A stretch of 64,000 nt of DNA, taken from contig PLNW01000144.1 of the NCBI GenBank assembly GCA_003142855.1, forward strand, positions 1 to 64,000, written 5' to 3'. Both the position numbers and the translations under genes were made by a program. Source of the DNA: Myxococcales bacterium (lineage in GTDB: Bacteria > Myxococcota_A > Polyangia > Fen-1088). The notes under the pieces were generated by a model. The model searched no databases. It was not told the DNA's origin and saw only the letters and a list, made by a program, of their open reading frames with translations. Below, piece after piece: positions 8,356 through 16,505 of this stretch (position 1 is its first letter; every line of letters starts with the position of its first letter).

Positions 8356-10241
8356 GCCGCACCGTCAATCGCGCTGCGGCGCATGGGGAGGACCACCGTC
8401 GCCTGGCACCCGCCGCCATCGCGATTGCGGAGATCGACGAAGCCGCCGTGGGCGCGCGCGATCTTCTGGCTCACGGCCAGGCCCAGGCCGGTCCCGTTCT
8501 TCTTGGTGGTGAAGAAGGGGCGCAAGCAGTCGGCCGCGCTTGCCGGCAGACCTGGCCCGCGGTCCTCGACGGTGATGGCCAGCTCGAAGCCGCTCTGTGC
8601 GACCTGACAGGTGACCTCACCCCCGGCCGGGGTGGCCTCCAGTGCGTTGAGCAGGAGGTTGAACACGACTTGCTTCATGGCTTCGTAGTCAGCCTCGATG
8701 GTCAGCTCCGGATCCACCTGACAGCGAATGGTCTTGCCTGCCAGGCGATGGGCGCCCGCGAGCAAGCTGCGCGCGTCGTCCACCAGTTCCCCGATGCGCA
8801 CCTGGGTCACGGTCATCTCGCGGCGAGCGGCCAGGTAGTCTTTGAGAGTCATATCCATGCGCACGATCTCTTTCACCAGCGCGGCCAGAATGGTGCGCTG
8901 GCTGGCCGCGGTTTCGGGCTCGCTGATGAGACTCTCCAGCGTGGCGCCGATGGCCACCAGAGGATTGCGAATCTCGTGGGCGAGATGAGCCGCCATCTCC
9001 CCCATGGTGGCCAAGCGTTCCTGTTGCACGAGATGGTCGGTATCCCGCTTGCTCGCCTCGCGCAGAACCAGCAGGAAGCCAACCAGCTGGTGGAAGTCGT
9101 CGGCCAGAAGCAGCGCCTCGACGCGCACCGGGATCAGCGAGCCATCGCGGTGCCGAAGCACGGTGGAGCGCTCGGAATACGCTTTCTGCGGATCCAGGGT
9201 CTGATGGCTCAGGATGTCCCTGACCTCGTCGGGCGCCGAGAAGAGCACGCCGATGGGCCGGCCGGTGATTTCCGCCGCCTGGTAGCCGAGAAGCTGGGCC
9301 GTGGCGGGATTGCACGAGGTGACGAGAAGCTCGGGATCCACAAACAGTGCGGGCGCCGGATCGCCCAGCGTCAAGCGCACCAGCTGGGTCTCGAGCGACG
9401 TCGCCGACTGCCTTGGCGAAGAGAGTGTGCACAAGACCCCCTGCACGCCGTCGAAATCGAGACGCGTCAGCGATATGCGCAGATCGCCGTCGAGTTCCAC
9501 ACTGCGCTCTCGTTGAGACTCGGGTCCGTCGAGAAAGGCGCGCACATTCGTGCCAATGGTGCGCATGAGGTCGTTCTCGCGCAAAACACGTTCGATCGCG
9601 GCACTGCCCCGCGGACCGTGGCCGCGCAACTCGCCGCGCGCATCGAAGAGAAGGCTGTCGGGCTCGTCGTCGGGGAGATGGTCGAAGAGGGTTTGGCTCT
9701 GGCCCTTGAGGTCGTTTTCCAGGATCTCGCCGATGCGCCGGCCATAGCGCAGAAGCACTTCGCGTTGCTGACGGTTGAACGGCTGGATCCCTTCCTTCTC
9801 GAAGAGAAGGACACCGTAGTTTCGTGTGCTGCCGAGCGCGGGGACGCAACCATAGCGACGCGCGCCGACCAGACTGGTGATGGCCCCGACAATGAAGGGA
9901 GGCAGGGCCGCGCCCACCAGCTCCTTTAGGGAGGTGGTTTCGCAGAACCGGGCCTCGCGCCAGGAGCGCGTGACCAGGCTCCCGTCGGCGCTTCTCATCG
10001 GCCATGAGAAATCCCGGAACGAAGAGCCCAGCATCTTCTCGATCTCGTCGATGACCGGGAAAACGTCAGCCGTGATGCCCAGGTGAACGCGAATTCTTTG
10101 CGTCTTCTCGTTGTACAAAATGAGGTTTGTGGAACCACAACCGAAGATCTTGGCAGCACCGCGCAAGACGGCTTCCAGAAACTGCTTGAGATTGGGGGAC
10201 TCTGCCTTCATGGGCAGCGCGAATGATACCCGAGCGACCAC
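8352..10241 (-). CDS. Soluble GAF/PAS sensor histidine kinase
   Basis: The 629-residue protein has no membrane segment, so it should sense an internal signal. Residues ~20-200 look GAF-like. A PAS domain follows (~295-410: GDPAPALFVDPELLVTSCNP, LLGYQAAEITGRPIG). HisKA carries the phosphoacceptor His in MAAHLAHEIRNPLVAIGATL. The HATPase has an N box (QVVFNLLLNALEATPAGG), G1 (VEDRGPGLP) and G2 (TTKKNGTGLGLAVSQK). The end overlaps the response-regulator start by 4 bp. The first codon is either GTG 10241 or ATG 10211, and neither has a clear ribosome site. GTG 10241 would overlap the divergent small ORF by 19 bp, which slightly favours ATG 10211. Confidence 0.93.
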   Translation of the reverse strand: MVARVSFALPMKAESPNLKQFLEAVLRGAAKIFGCGSTNLILYNEKTQRIRVHLGITADVFPVIDEIEKMLGSSFRDFSWPMRSADGSLVTRSWREARFCETTSLKELVGAALPPFIVGAITSLVGARRYGCVPALGSTRNYGVLLFEKEGIQPFNRQQREVLLRYGRRIGEILENDLKGQSQTLFDHLPDDEPDSLLFDARGELRGHGPRGSAAIERVLRENDLMRTIGTNVRAFLDGPESQRERSVELDGDLRISLTRLDFDGVQGVLCTLSSPRQSATSLETQLVRLTLGDPAPALFVDPELLVTSCNPATAQLLGYQAAEITGRPIGVLFSAPDEVRDILSHQTLDPQKAYSERSTVLRHRDGSLIPVRVEALLLADDFHQLVGFLLVLREASKRDTDHLVQQERLATMGEMAAHLAHEIRNPLVAIGATLESLISEPETAASQRTILAALVKEIVRMDMTLKDYLAARREMTVTQVRIGELVDDARSLLAGAHRLAGKTIRCQVDPELTIEADYEAMKQVVFNLLLNALEATPAGGEVTCQVAQSGFELAITVEDRGPGLPASAADCLRPFFTTKKNGTGLGLAVSQKIARAHGGFVDLRNRDGGGCQATVVLPMRRSAIDGAA

Positions 10242-10441
10242 CGCCGGCCCAGTCGGAATCGGGCGGGGGTGTGCGATTTCGCACGTTCGGGTGCTTCTGC
10301 ACGCCTGAGCAGCTGAGTGACGTGGTCGAGTCGTGGTACAACTCGCGGGAAATCTTAGGGCGCGCGCGACCGCAAGAGGTGGTTCAGGGTTTGCAGATTA
10401 TCGCCCACTTTGGTCATGAGAAGAAAGGTGCCACACGATGA
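10223..10441 (+). CDS. Possible 72-residue protein coupled to the U32 gene
   Basis: This short frame begins ATG ATA CCC GAG and ends in a TGA that overlaps the U32 start codon (ATGA), the same coupling seen elsewhere in the window. The product has a CFC pair near residue 25 and a plausible helical C-terminal half (TPEQLSDVVESWYNSREILG, then EVVQGLQIIAHFG). I do not recognise it. It lies where a leader would be expected between the divergent kinase and U32 genes, and contains the 10271 palindrome. It may be a real small partner of the U32/cyclase operon or a chance frame. Confidence 0.42.
   Translation: MIPERPPPAQSESGGGVRFRTFGCFCTPEQLSDVVESWYNSREILGRARPQEVVQGLQIIAHFGHEKKGATR
10271..10284. promoter_or_regulatory. 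14-bp palindrome in the kinase/U32 divergent interval
   Basis: GTGCGA-TT-TCGCAC is a perfect 6-bp inverted repeat with a 2-bp centre. It sits between the divergent kinase operon and the U32/oxidosqualene-cyclase operon, inside the small ORF. The size suits a dimeric regulator site or a small hairpin. No promoter hexamers are visible around it, and chance occurrence in GC-rich DNA is possible. Confidence 0.3.
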
Positions 10442-11721
10442 AGCTCTCCGTCGCCTGCAACTTCGATGAGGCGCTCCTCAAGGGCCTGGCCGGATACCCC
10501 GTGTACGAAGTCTACGGAAAACTCACCACCGACTACTTCGGTGGCGGGCGTCCCGCTTTCTACCTGCCCCAGGTGAATCGCCAGGTGCTCGAGCGCACGG
10601 TGAAGAAGACGCACGAGAACGGCATCCAGTTCAACTACCTGCTCAATGCGTCGGCCATGGGCAACACCGAGTTCACGCGGGTCGGGCAGCGCAAGATGGA
10701 AGAAATGCTCGATTGGTTGGACGGTACCGGGATCGATTCGATCACCGTCGCCAACGTCTACTTCCTGCGCCTCATCAAGAAACGTCATCCGCGCATCAGC
10801 GTGCGCGTAAGTTCGCATCGTTTTACGGATACGCCGCGCAAGGTGCGTTTCTGGGTGGATAACGGCGCTGACGTGATCGTGGTCTCCGAGGTGGGTGTGC
10901 ATCGTGAGTTCCAGACCCTGATTGGGATGAAGGAAGCGGCACAAGGGGTTGACCTGCAGCTCATCGTCAACAATTGGTGCCGCCAGGATTGCGCCATCGC
11001 CGGCAACCATGCCGTGGGTTTGTCGGCGGCGTCGCAGGCCAAGAGTCGCGGGTTCCCACTCGATTACTGCTCGATCTTGTGCAACCAGATTCGCTTGCGC
11101 GACCCGGTGAACTACATTCGCGCCAACTGGATTCGCCCCGAGGACCTGCATTACTACGAGAAGCTCGGGTACGAAACCTTCAAGATTGTCGAACGCAACA
11201 CCCCGACGCAGATTCTGCTTGAGCGGGTCAAGGCCTACTCGGAACGCCGCTACGACGGCAATCTTCTCGATTTGGTGCAGAACTACGCCTACCCGAAGGA
11301 CAAGCTGGGCGCCGTGGGCAAGGACGCCTATTCGTGGAAGCGCATGTTCAAATACTTCATCAAGCCGCGCACCATCAACCTGCTGCGCTTCCGCAAGCTC
11401 ATCGACTTCGGGCACGCGGCCAGCATGCTCTACCCGCGCGAGGGCGATAATCCCGTCATGATCGACAATCGCGCGCTTGACGGATTCATGGAGCGCTTCA
11501 CCACCAAGAATTGCCAGTCGACCGATTGCGAGAGTTGTCGCTACTGCCACGAGTGGGCGGCGCGCTCGGTTACCATCGATCCAAGTTGGCGCGCGAAGCT
11601 GGAACCGATGTACGGCGACTTGCTCGGCGATATCGAGGGCGGCGCCTTCTGGGAGCCCTACACACGCACGGTTTCGCAGATGGTGCGACAACGCTGGCAC
11701 GACGGGCGGAACCCGGCGTGA
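10438..11721 (+). CDS. Peptidase U32-family Fe-S protein coupled to the sterol cyclase
   Basis: The 427-residue protein is a U32-family member (VYEVYGKL, GIQFNYLLNASAMGN, GIDSITVANVYFLRLI, VSSHRFTDTPRKVRFW). Despite the name, characterised relatives such as UbiU/UbiV, TrhP and RlhA support hydroxylation reactions rather than proteolysis; several bind a 4Fe-4S cluster. Here C181, C185, C211 and C215 match the family Cys region, and a second CxxxxCxxCxxC set (C359, C364, C367, C370) sits near the C-terminus, suggesting one or two clusters. AAAGG lies about 9 nt before ATG 10438. The stop overlaps the cyclase GTG start (GTGA), so the two are co-translated. The substrate is unknown; a terpenoid role is inferred only from context. 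Confidence 0.85.
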   Translation: MKLSVACNFDEALLKGLAGYPVYEVYGKLTTDYFGGGRPAFYLPQVNRQVLERTVKKTHENGIQFNYLLNASAMGNTEFTRVGQRKMEEMLDWLDGTGIDSITVANVYFLRLIKKRHPRISVRVSSHRFTDTPRKVRFWVDNGADVIVVSEVGVHREFQTLIGMKEAAQGVDLQLIVNNWCRQDCAIAGNHAVGLSAASQAKSRGFPLDYCSILCNQIRLRDPVNYIRANWIRPEDLHYYEKLGYETFKIVERNTPTQILLERVKAYSERRYDGNLLDLVQNYAYPKDKLGAVGKDAYSWKRMFKYFIKPRTINLLRFRKLIDFGHAASMLYPREGDNPVMIDNRALDGFMERFTTKNCQSTDCESCRYCHEWAARSVTIDPSWRAKLEPMYGDLLGDIEGGAFWEPYTRTVSQMVRQRWHDGRNPA

Positions 11722-13736
11722 AAGAGTCGGGCGCGGCGACTGTTCCCGTGACGAGGGAGGACCTCGCTCTCGCCTCGTGCGAGCGGGCGGTCGCGCGCGG
11801 CCTCGACTACCTCGCCTCGCAACAGGAGGCCGACGGTGCGTGGCGCGGCGACTACGGGGGACCAATGTTCCTGCTGCCGATGTACGTGGCGGCCCGCCAC
11901 ATCGGCGGACGGCCCATCGAGCCGCGACGGCGCGACGGCATGATCGCCTATCTCAGCGCAAGCCAGAAGATCGACGGCAGTTTTGGCCTGCACGTGGAAG
12001 GCTCCGGGTGCCTGTTCACCACGGTCCTGTGCTACGTGGCGTTTCGCCTGCTCGGGCTTGTGCCCGAGGACGAACGGGTCGCGCGGGCGAGGGCGTTTAT
12101 CCACGCGCACGGCACCGCGCTGGCGTGCGCCAGTTGGGGCAAGTTCACGCTCGCGCTCCTCAATCTCTACGAATACGACGGTCTGCAGCCGGTCCTGCCG
12201 GAATTCTGGCTCTTGCCTGCGAGCCTGCCCTTCCATCCCAGCCGCTTCTGGTGTCACTGTCGGCAAGTCTATCTGCCCATGGCGTATCTCTACGGAATGA
12301 GAGCGCGCATGCCGGCCGACGAGCTCACGCACGCACTCCGGCGCGAGATCTACGATCGCCCCTACGACAGCATCCGCTTCGTCGAGCACCGCAACACCAT
12401 CGCTCCCAGCGACGTCTACGAGCCCACGTCGGCGGCGCTCAAGGCGGTCAACCTTGTCACGGGTCTGTTCGAACGCGTGCACACGCGGGCGCTGCGTGAG
12501 CGTTCTCTCGCCCGGCTCCTCGATCACATCGAGTTCGAGGACCGCGCCACCCAGTTCATTCGCATTGGGCCGGTCAACGCCGTTCTCAATACCCTGGTGC
12601 ACTTCTTCCGGTCGCCCAACAGCGACGCGACGGTGCGTAGCTTCGCCGCCCTCGAGGGCTATCTGTGGGACGGGCACGACGGCACCAAGATGAACGGCTA
12701 CAACTCGACCGCGTTGTGGGACACGGCGTTTGCGGCGCAGGCGATGCTGGATACTCCGGTGGGGGCGGCTCCTCGCGAAACCTTGCAACGCGCCCATGCC
12801 TTCGTGCTCAACAATCAAGTTCTCGAAGATCTGCCCGACTACCAGCGCTACTACCGGCACCCCTGTCGCGGCGGGTGGCCGTTTTCCGATCGCGCGCATG
12901 GCTGGCCCATCACTGACTGCACCGCCGAAGGTCTGACCGCGGCGCTCATGCTGGAGGACGCGGGACTGCCCGCGCTTCCCCAGGAGCGCATTCTCGATGC
13001 GGTCAAGCTGCTCCTCACCTGGCAGAATCGCGATGGGGGCTGGGCCACCTACGAAAGACAGCGCGGCGGGCGCTGGCTGGAGCTTCTCAACCCGGCGCAC
13101 GTGTTCGGCGACATCATGGTCGATCACTCGTATACCGAGTGCACGGCCGCGGCTCTTCACAGTCTGGCGCTATGCCGAGGACACTTCGCCGCACGGCCCG
13201 ATCGCGCCCATGATGATCTCCTGCAGCGCCAGGCCGGGGTGGCCATCCGCCGGGGTGAGCGCTTCCTGCGCAAAGGCCAGCGCCCCGACGGGAGCTGGGA
13301 AGGATCATGGGGCGTGTGCTTCACCTACGGCACCTGGTTCGGCGTGCGCGGGCTTCACGCAGCGGGTGCGCAGAGCAGCGATCCAGCGCTCCGGCGTGCG
13401 TGCGAGTTTCTCTACCAACAGCAGAACGCCGACGGCGGCTGGGGCGAGAGCGGGGACAGTTGCCGAGAGCGACGCTACCTGAGCAGCGCCAGTCACGCGG
13501 TCAACACCGCGTGGGCGCTGCTGACGCTCATCATCGCTGGCCAAGCGCGCGACTTACGCTGCGCGCGCGCCGCCGGTTTCCTCGTCGCGACTCAGCTCGA
13601 GAATGGTGACTGGCCCCGGCAGTCGCTCTCGGGCGTGTTCAACAAGACGGCGCTCATCAACTACGAAAACTACCGGCGCATTTTCCCCATCTGGGCCCTG
13701 GCCCGCTTCACCGCGGCCGCGGCGAAGTTGACCTAA
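11718..13736 (+). CDS. Oxidosqualene cyclase, probable cycloartenol synthase
   Basis: The enzyme cyclises 2,3-oxidosqualene to a protosterol. The 672-residue sequence carries the oxidosqualene-cyclase acid motif DCTAE (D400-E404), not the squalene-hopene cyclase DxDDTA. It also has the family hallmark WCHCRQVYLPM and repeated QW-type motifs (QNRDGGWATYE, QQNADGGWGES, GQRPDGSWEG). Three product-determining positions match plant cycloartenol synthase rather than lanosterol synthase: Y328 in MNGYN (plant Tyr410), H394 and I398 in HGWPITDCTAE (plant His477 and Ile481). GTG 11718 overlaps the U32 stop by 4 bp, and an upstream extension is unlikely. Its end overlaps the convergent DUF35 gene by 4 bp. 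No squalene epoxidase is present locally. Confidence 0.93.
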   Translation: MKESGAATVPVTREDLALASCERAVARGLDYLASQQEADGAWRGDYGGPMFLLPMYVAARHIGGRPIEPRRRDGMIAYLSASQKIDGSFGLHVEGSGCLFTTVLCYVAFRLLGLVPEDERVARARAFIHAHGTALACASWGKFTLALLNLYEYDGLQPVLPEFWLLPASLPFHPSRFWCHCRQVYLPMAYLYGMRARMPADELTHALRREIYDRPYDSIRFVEHRNTIAPSDVYEPTSAALKAVNLVTGLFERVHTRALRERSLARLLDHIEFEDRATQFIRIGPVNAVLNTLVHFFRSPNSDATVRSFAALEGYLWDGHDGTKMNGYNSTALWDTAFAAQAMLDTPVGAAPRETLQRAHAFVLNNQVLEDLPDYQRYYRHPCRGGWPFSDRAHGWPITDCTAEGLTAALMLEDAGLPALPQERILDAVKLLLTWQNRDGGWATYERQRGGRWLELLNPAHVFGDIMVDHSYTECTAAALHSLALCRGHFAARPDRAHDDLLQRQAGVAIRRGERFLRKGQRPDGSWEGSWGVCFTYGTWFGVRGLHAAGAQSSDPALRRACEFLYQQQNADGGWGESGDSCRERRYLSSASHAVNTAWALLTLIIAGQARDLRCARAAGFLVATQLENGDWPRQSLSGVFNKTALINYENYRRIFPIWALARFTAAAAKLT

Positions 13737-14164
13737 ACCGACGCGCTCTTTGCGTCCGCCGACGCCCGAGGCACAATCACGGGACGGAACTTGTATCCGT
13801 AGACGATGGTGCCCTTGTCACCATCATCGCGCACTCTGCGTGTGACCATTTCCACCGGCATCCCGATTTCAATCTTCTCCCCTTCCACGTCGGTTAGCTG
13901 CGCGGCCACCAGCGGCCCCTCGGCCAGGCGCACCAGGGCGACCACATACGGGGCGAATTGCTCGAACCCCTCCGGCGGATTGTGCACGGTCGAATACGAG
14001 TAGACCTCACCCTTGCCACTGAAGGTGAAGGGAGTCTTGGCCGGGGCGTTGCACTGCGGGCACACGTCGCGTGCCGGGAAGATCTTTTCGCCACAGTGGT
14101 TGCATACCTCGCCCACCAGTGCGTAACGGTGTCGCTGCAATCTCCAGTGCCTGGCAATTTCCAT
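13733..14164 (-). CDS. Zn-ribbon OB-fold DUF35 protein, partner of thiolase/HMG-CoA synthase
   Basis: A rubredoxin-like zinc ribbon (CNHCGEKIFPARDVCPQC) is followed by an OB-fold (GKGEVYSYSTVHNPPEGFEQ, then PLVAAQLTDVEGEKIEIGMPV). In archaea DUF35 proteins scaffold a complex of acetoacetyl-CoA thiolase and HMG-CoA synthase with a shared CoA site. The two partner genes lie immediately upstream on the same strand, 46 bp away, which supports that role. AGGAGG lies 13 nt before the ATG, rather far. The 143 residues are normal length. The gene ends 4 bp inside the end of the convergent oxidosqualene cyclase gene. Confidence 0.9.
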   Translation of the reverse strand: MEIARHWRLQRHRYALVGEVCNHCGEKIFPARDVCPQCNAPAKTPFTFSGKGEVYSYSTVHNPPEGFEQFAPYVVALVRLAEGPLVAAQLTDVEGEKIEIGMPVEMVTRRVRDDGDKGTIVYGYKFRPVIVPRASADAKSASV

Positions 14165-14210
14165 TGGTAAACTATTTCCTCCTCGCGGTTCTGGCTGTCA
14201 AGTTGCCGTG

Positions 14211-15368
14211 CTACTCCACGGCCTCGAGAATTGTGGTCACGACGGTGGCGCCGCTGCCACCAACGTTTTGTGCCATACCCAGGCGTGCATTGCGCACCTG
14301 GTTCGCGCCGGCCTGCTCGCGCAATTGCAGCACCACTTCAATCACCTGGTAGATTCCCGTGGCGCCGACCGGATGACCGCGCGCTTTGAGTCCGCCCATG
14401 GTGGAAATGGGGATCTGGCCAGCGATGGCGATGTCCCCGTCGGTGCCCAGGCGCACGCCGCGGCCGCGTTCAGCGAATCCGCTCGCCTCGAGCGAGAGCA
14501 CCGACATGATGGTGAATGCGTCGTGCAGCTCGAAAAGATCGATATCTTTGGGCGTCACCTTGGCCTGGCCATAGGCCTTGGTCGCACTCAGGGCCGCGCC
14601 TTCGAGCCCGAGGAGATCGCGGCGATCGTGCAGGGCGATGGAATCGGTCGCCGCCGCCGAGGCGCGAATGCGCACCGGCCGCGCTGCGAATTGGCGGGCG
14701 AGCGAAGTGGGGCACAGCACCACCGCCGCCGCGCCGTCGCACACGGGTGAGCTGTCGAGCAGGTTCACCGGGTCCGCAATCATCTTCGCCGCACCGAAAT
14801 CTTCGGCTGTGACGGGGTGGGGAAACAGCGCAAACGGATTGCCCACGGCGTTCTTGTGCGCGTTGATGGCAAAAGGCGCGAAGTCCGCGTGGCGCACGCC
14901 ATATTCGTGCATGTAGCGTCGCATGAGCAGAGCATTGAGCGCTACGAACGACAATCCGTTCTGCGCCTCGAAATCGGCGTCGGAGGCCATGGCCAGGGCA
15001 GCCGTCACCTGATCGCTTGGGCGATCCGTCATTTTTTCCACGCCTGCCACCACCACGAAATCCGCCAGCTCGCCCGCCACCGCAACGTAGCCCAGCCGAA
15101 GCGCCGCCGCGCCCGAACCGCAGGCCGCTTCGATCTTGACGGCTTCGACCCCGCGCAAGCCAACCCAGTCGCTGATGAGTGCGCCCAGGTGCTCCTGCCC
15201 ATTGAGCGTGCCCGAACACATGTTGCCGACGTAGAGCGCATCGACGCGTTCCACCTGGGCGTCCTTGATGGCGTTCTGAATCGCCTCAGCCGCCAGATCC
15301 TTGAGGGACTTGTCCCAGTGCTCGCCAACCGGGGTCTGGCCTATTCCGATAATGGATACATCTCGCAT
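14211..15368 (-). CDS. Thiolase of the archaeal acetoacetyl-CoA thiolase type
   Basis: The protein matches the thiolase group found beside DUF35: DVSIIGIGQTPVGEHWDKSL at the N-terminus, nucleophile C83 in EAACGSGAAALRLG, and the catalytic His in KARGHPVGATGIY. The C-terminal CxG of classical thiolases is replaced by NVGGSGATVV, as in this subfamily. It should condense two acetyl-CoA to acetoacetyl-CoA for the neighbouring HMG-CoA synthase, 59 bp upstream in the same operon. Length (385) is normal. A fatty-acid or sterol-carrier-type thiolase is an alternative, but the HMG-CoA synthase and DUF35 neighbours argue for the mevalonate role. Confidence 0.9.
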   Translation of the reverse strand: MRDVSIIGIGQTPVGEHWDKSLKDLAAEAIQNAIKDAQVERVDALYVGNMCSGTLNGQEHLGALISDWVGLRGVEAVKIEAACGSGAAALRLGYVAVAGELADFVVVAGVEKMTDRPSDQVTAALAMASDADFEAQNGLSFVALNALLMRRYMHEYGVRHADFAPFAINAHKNAVGNPFALFPHPVTAEDFGAAKMIADPVNLLDSSPVCDGAAAVVLCPTSLARQFAARPVRIRASAAATDSIALHDRRDLLGLEGAALSATKAYGQAKVTPKDIDLFELHDAFTIMSVLSLEASGFAERGRGVRLGTDGDIAIAGQIPISTMGGLKARGHPVGATGIYQVIEVVLQLREQAGANQVRNARLGMAQNVGGSGATVVTTILEAVE

Positions 15369-15427
15369 GTTAGTCTCAAGTCGTTGATCTTGCCGTCTCT
15401 GGGTGCCACGCGCACGGGGGCGCCAAG

Positions 15428-16504
15428 CTACTCCATGCGAATCTTCCCCCGATGACGCGCGTACGTGGCGTAGTTGAGCTCGTGGCGGCGATCGACATAG
15501 TCACGCGTACAGAGCGCGCGCCCCTGGCGCGCGGTGATCGCGTCGCTGACGCGCAAATCGAAGCCGTCGCTGCCCGCCCCGCTGCCGAACGACACCATGA
15601 GCACGCGCTCGCCCGGTTGGGCCACATCCAGAACGCTGGTGAGTCCGATCATCGCGGCACCCGCGTAGGTGTTGCCGATTTCATTGGCGAGCAACCCCGT
15701 CTGAAGTTGTTCACGCTTGAAGCCCAACTCGCGGCCCGCTTTGAGCGGGAACTTGGTGTTGGGTTGATGGAAAATGACGTGCGCGTAGTCGGCGGGCTTG
15801 CGCCCCAGCGCCGCCATGATCTCGGACGCCGCGGCGAGCACATGGCGAAAGTAGCCGGGCTCGCCGGTGAAGCGACCCGCGTGCGCCGGATAGTGCTCGT
15901 GCTGGCGGCGCCAGAAATCCGTCGTGTCGGTCACATACGAGGTCGAGCCTTCCAGCACGGCGAGCGATTCTTCGGCCGGCCCGAGCAGAAACGCGGCGCC
16001 GCCCGCGCCGGCCGTGTATTCAAGGGCGTCGCGCGGCCTTCCTTGCGCCGTGTCCATGCCGAGCGCCAAGGCGTAGTCCGCCATACCCGAGCCGACGAAA
16101 CCTATGGCGGCCTGCATCGCCTCTGTGCCCGCTTTGCACGCGAACTGCCAGTCAGCGGCCAGGGTGTGCGGCACGGCGCCGATCGCTTCCGCGACGATGG
16201 TGCTGGTGGGCTTGACGGCGTAGGGGTGACTCTCGCTGCCGACCCACACGGCGCGGATGAGCGAAGGATCGATCGCGGCACGCTTGAGTGCGTTGCGCGC
16301 GGCTTCGAGTGACATGGTCGCCACATCCTCATCGAGACCGGGCACCGATTTTTCCTTGATGGGCGGCGTGCATCCCTGCTCGCCGTCCCACATGCGGCTG
16401 ATCTCGATTCCGGGCAGGCGGTAGCGAGGCACGTAGGCTCCATAGCCGACAATGCCGACGTCTCGATTCGGTTTCATGACTTTGTTGTGCGGCGCTTCCG
16501 TCAT
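15428..16504 (-). CDS. Hydroxymethylglutaryl-CoA synthase, archaeal type
   Basis: The enzyme joins acetyl-CoA and acetoacetyl-CoA to HMG-CoA at the start of the mevalonate pathway. Residues include [16 protein letters not shown] near the start, a Glu at E91 ([15 protein letters not shown]), nucleophile C123 in [15 protein letters not shown] and a His in [19 protein letters not shown]. The short (358-residue) form and the neighbours are those of the archaeal enzyme rather than the bacterial MvaS. ATG 16504 begins one base after the DUF116 stop, so the genes are tightly coupled. Longer upstream starts would run into DUF116. HMG-CoA reductase and later enzymes are not in the window. Confidence 0.92.
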   Translation of the reverse strand: MTEAPHNKVMKPNRDVGIVGYGAYVPRYRLPGIEISRMWDGEQGCTPPIKEKSVPGLDEDVATMSLEAARNALKRAAIDPSLIRAVWVGSESHPYAVKPTSTIVAEAIGAVPHTLAADWQFACKAGTEAMQAAIGFVGSGMADYALALGMDTAQGRPRDALEYTAGAGGAAFLLGPAEESLAVLEGSTSYVTDTTDFWRRQHEHYPAHAGRFTGEPGYFRHVLAAASEIMAALGRKPADYAHVIFHQPNTKFPLKAGRELGFKREQLQTGLLANEIGNTYAGAAMIGLTSVLDVAQPGERVLMVSFGSGAGSDGFDLRVSDAITARQGRALCTRDYVDRRHELNYATYARHRGKIRME

Positions 16505-16505
16505 C

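Noticed and set aside
8448-9929. 493-codon plus-strand frame under the histidine kinase
   Set aside because: Antisense shadow of a kinase with all H, N and G boxes. Long antisense frames are expected in high-GC DNA.
10414-11865. 483-codon minus-strand frame opposite the U32 gene
   Set aside because: Shadow of the U32 coding frame. It lacks protein-like motifs and overlaps the sterol-cyclase start.
11658-13160. 500-codon minus-strand frame opposite the oxidosqualene cyclase
   Set aside because: Composition is low quality and the plus-strand cyclase is unambiguous.
11718-13736. Squalene-hopene cyclase call
   Set aside because: DCTAE and WCHCRQVYLPM are oxidosqualene-cyclase signatures. The hopene-cyclase DxDDTA motif is absent.
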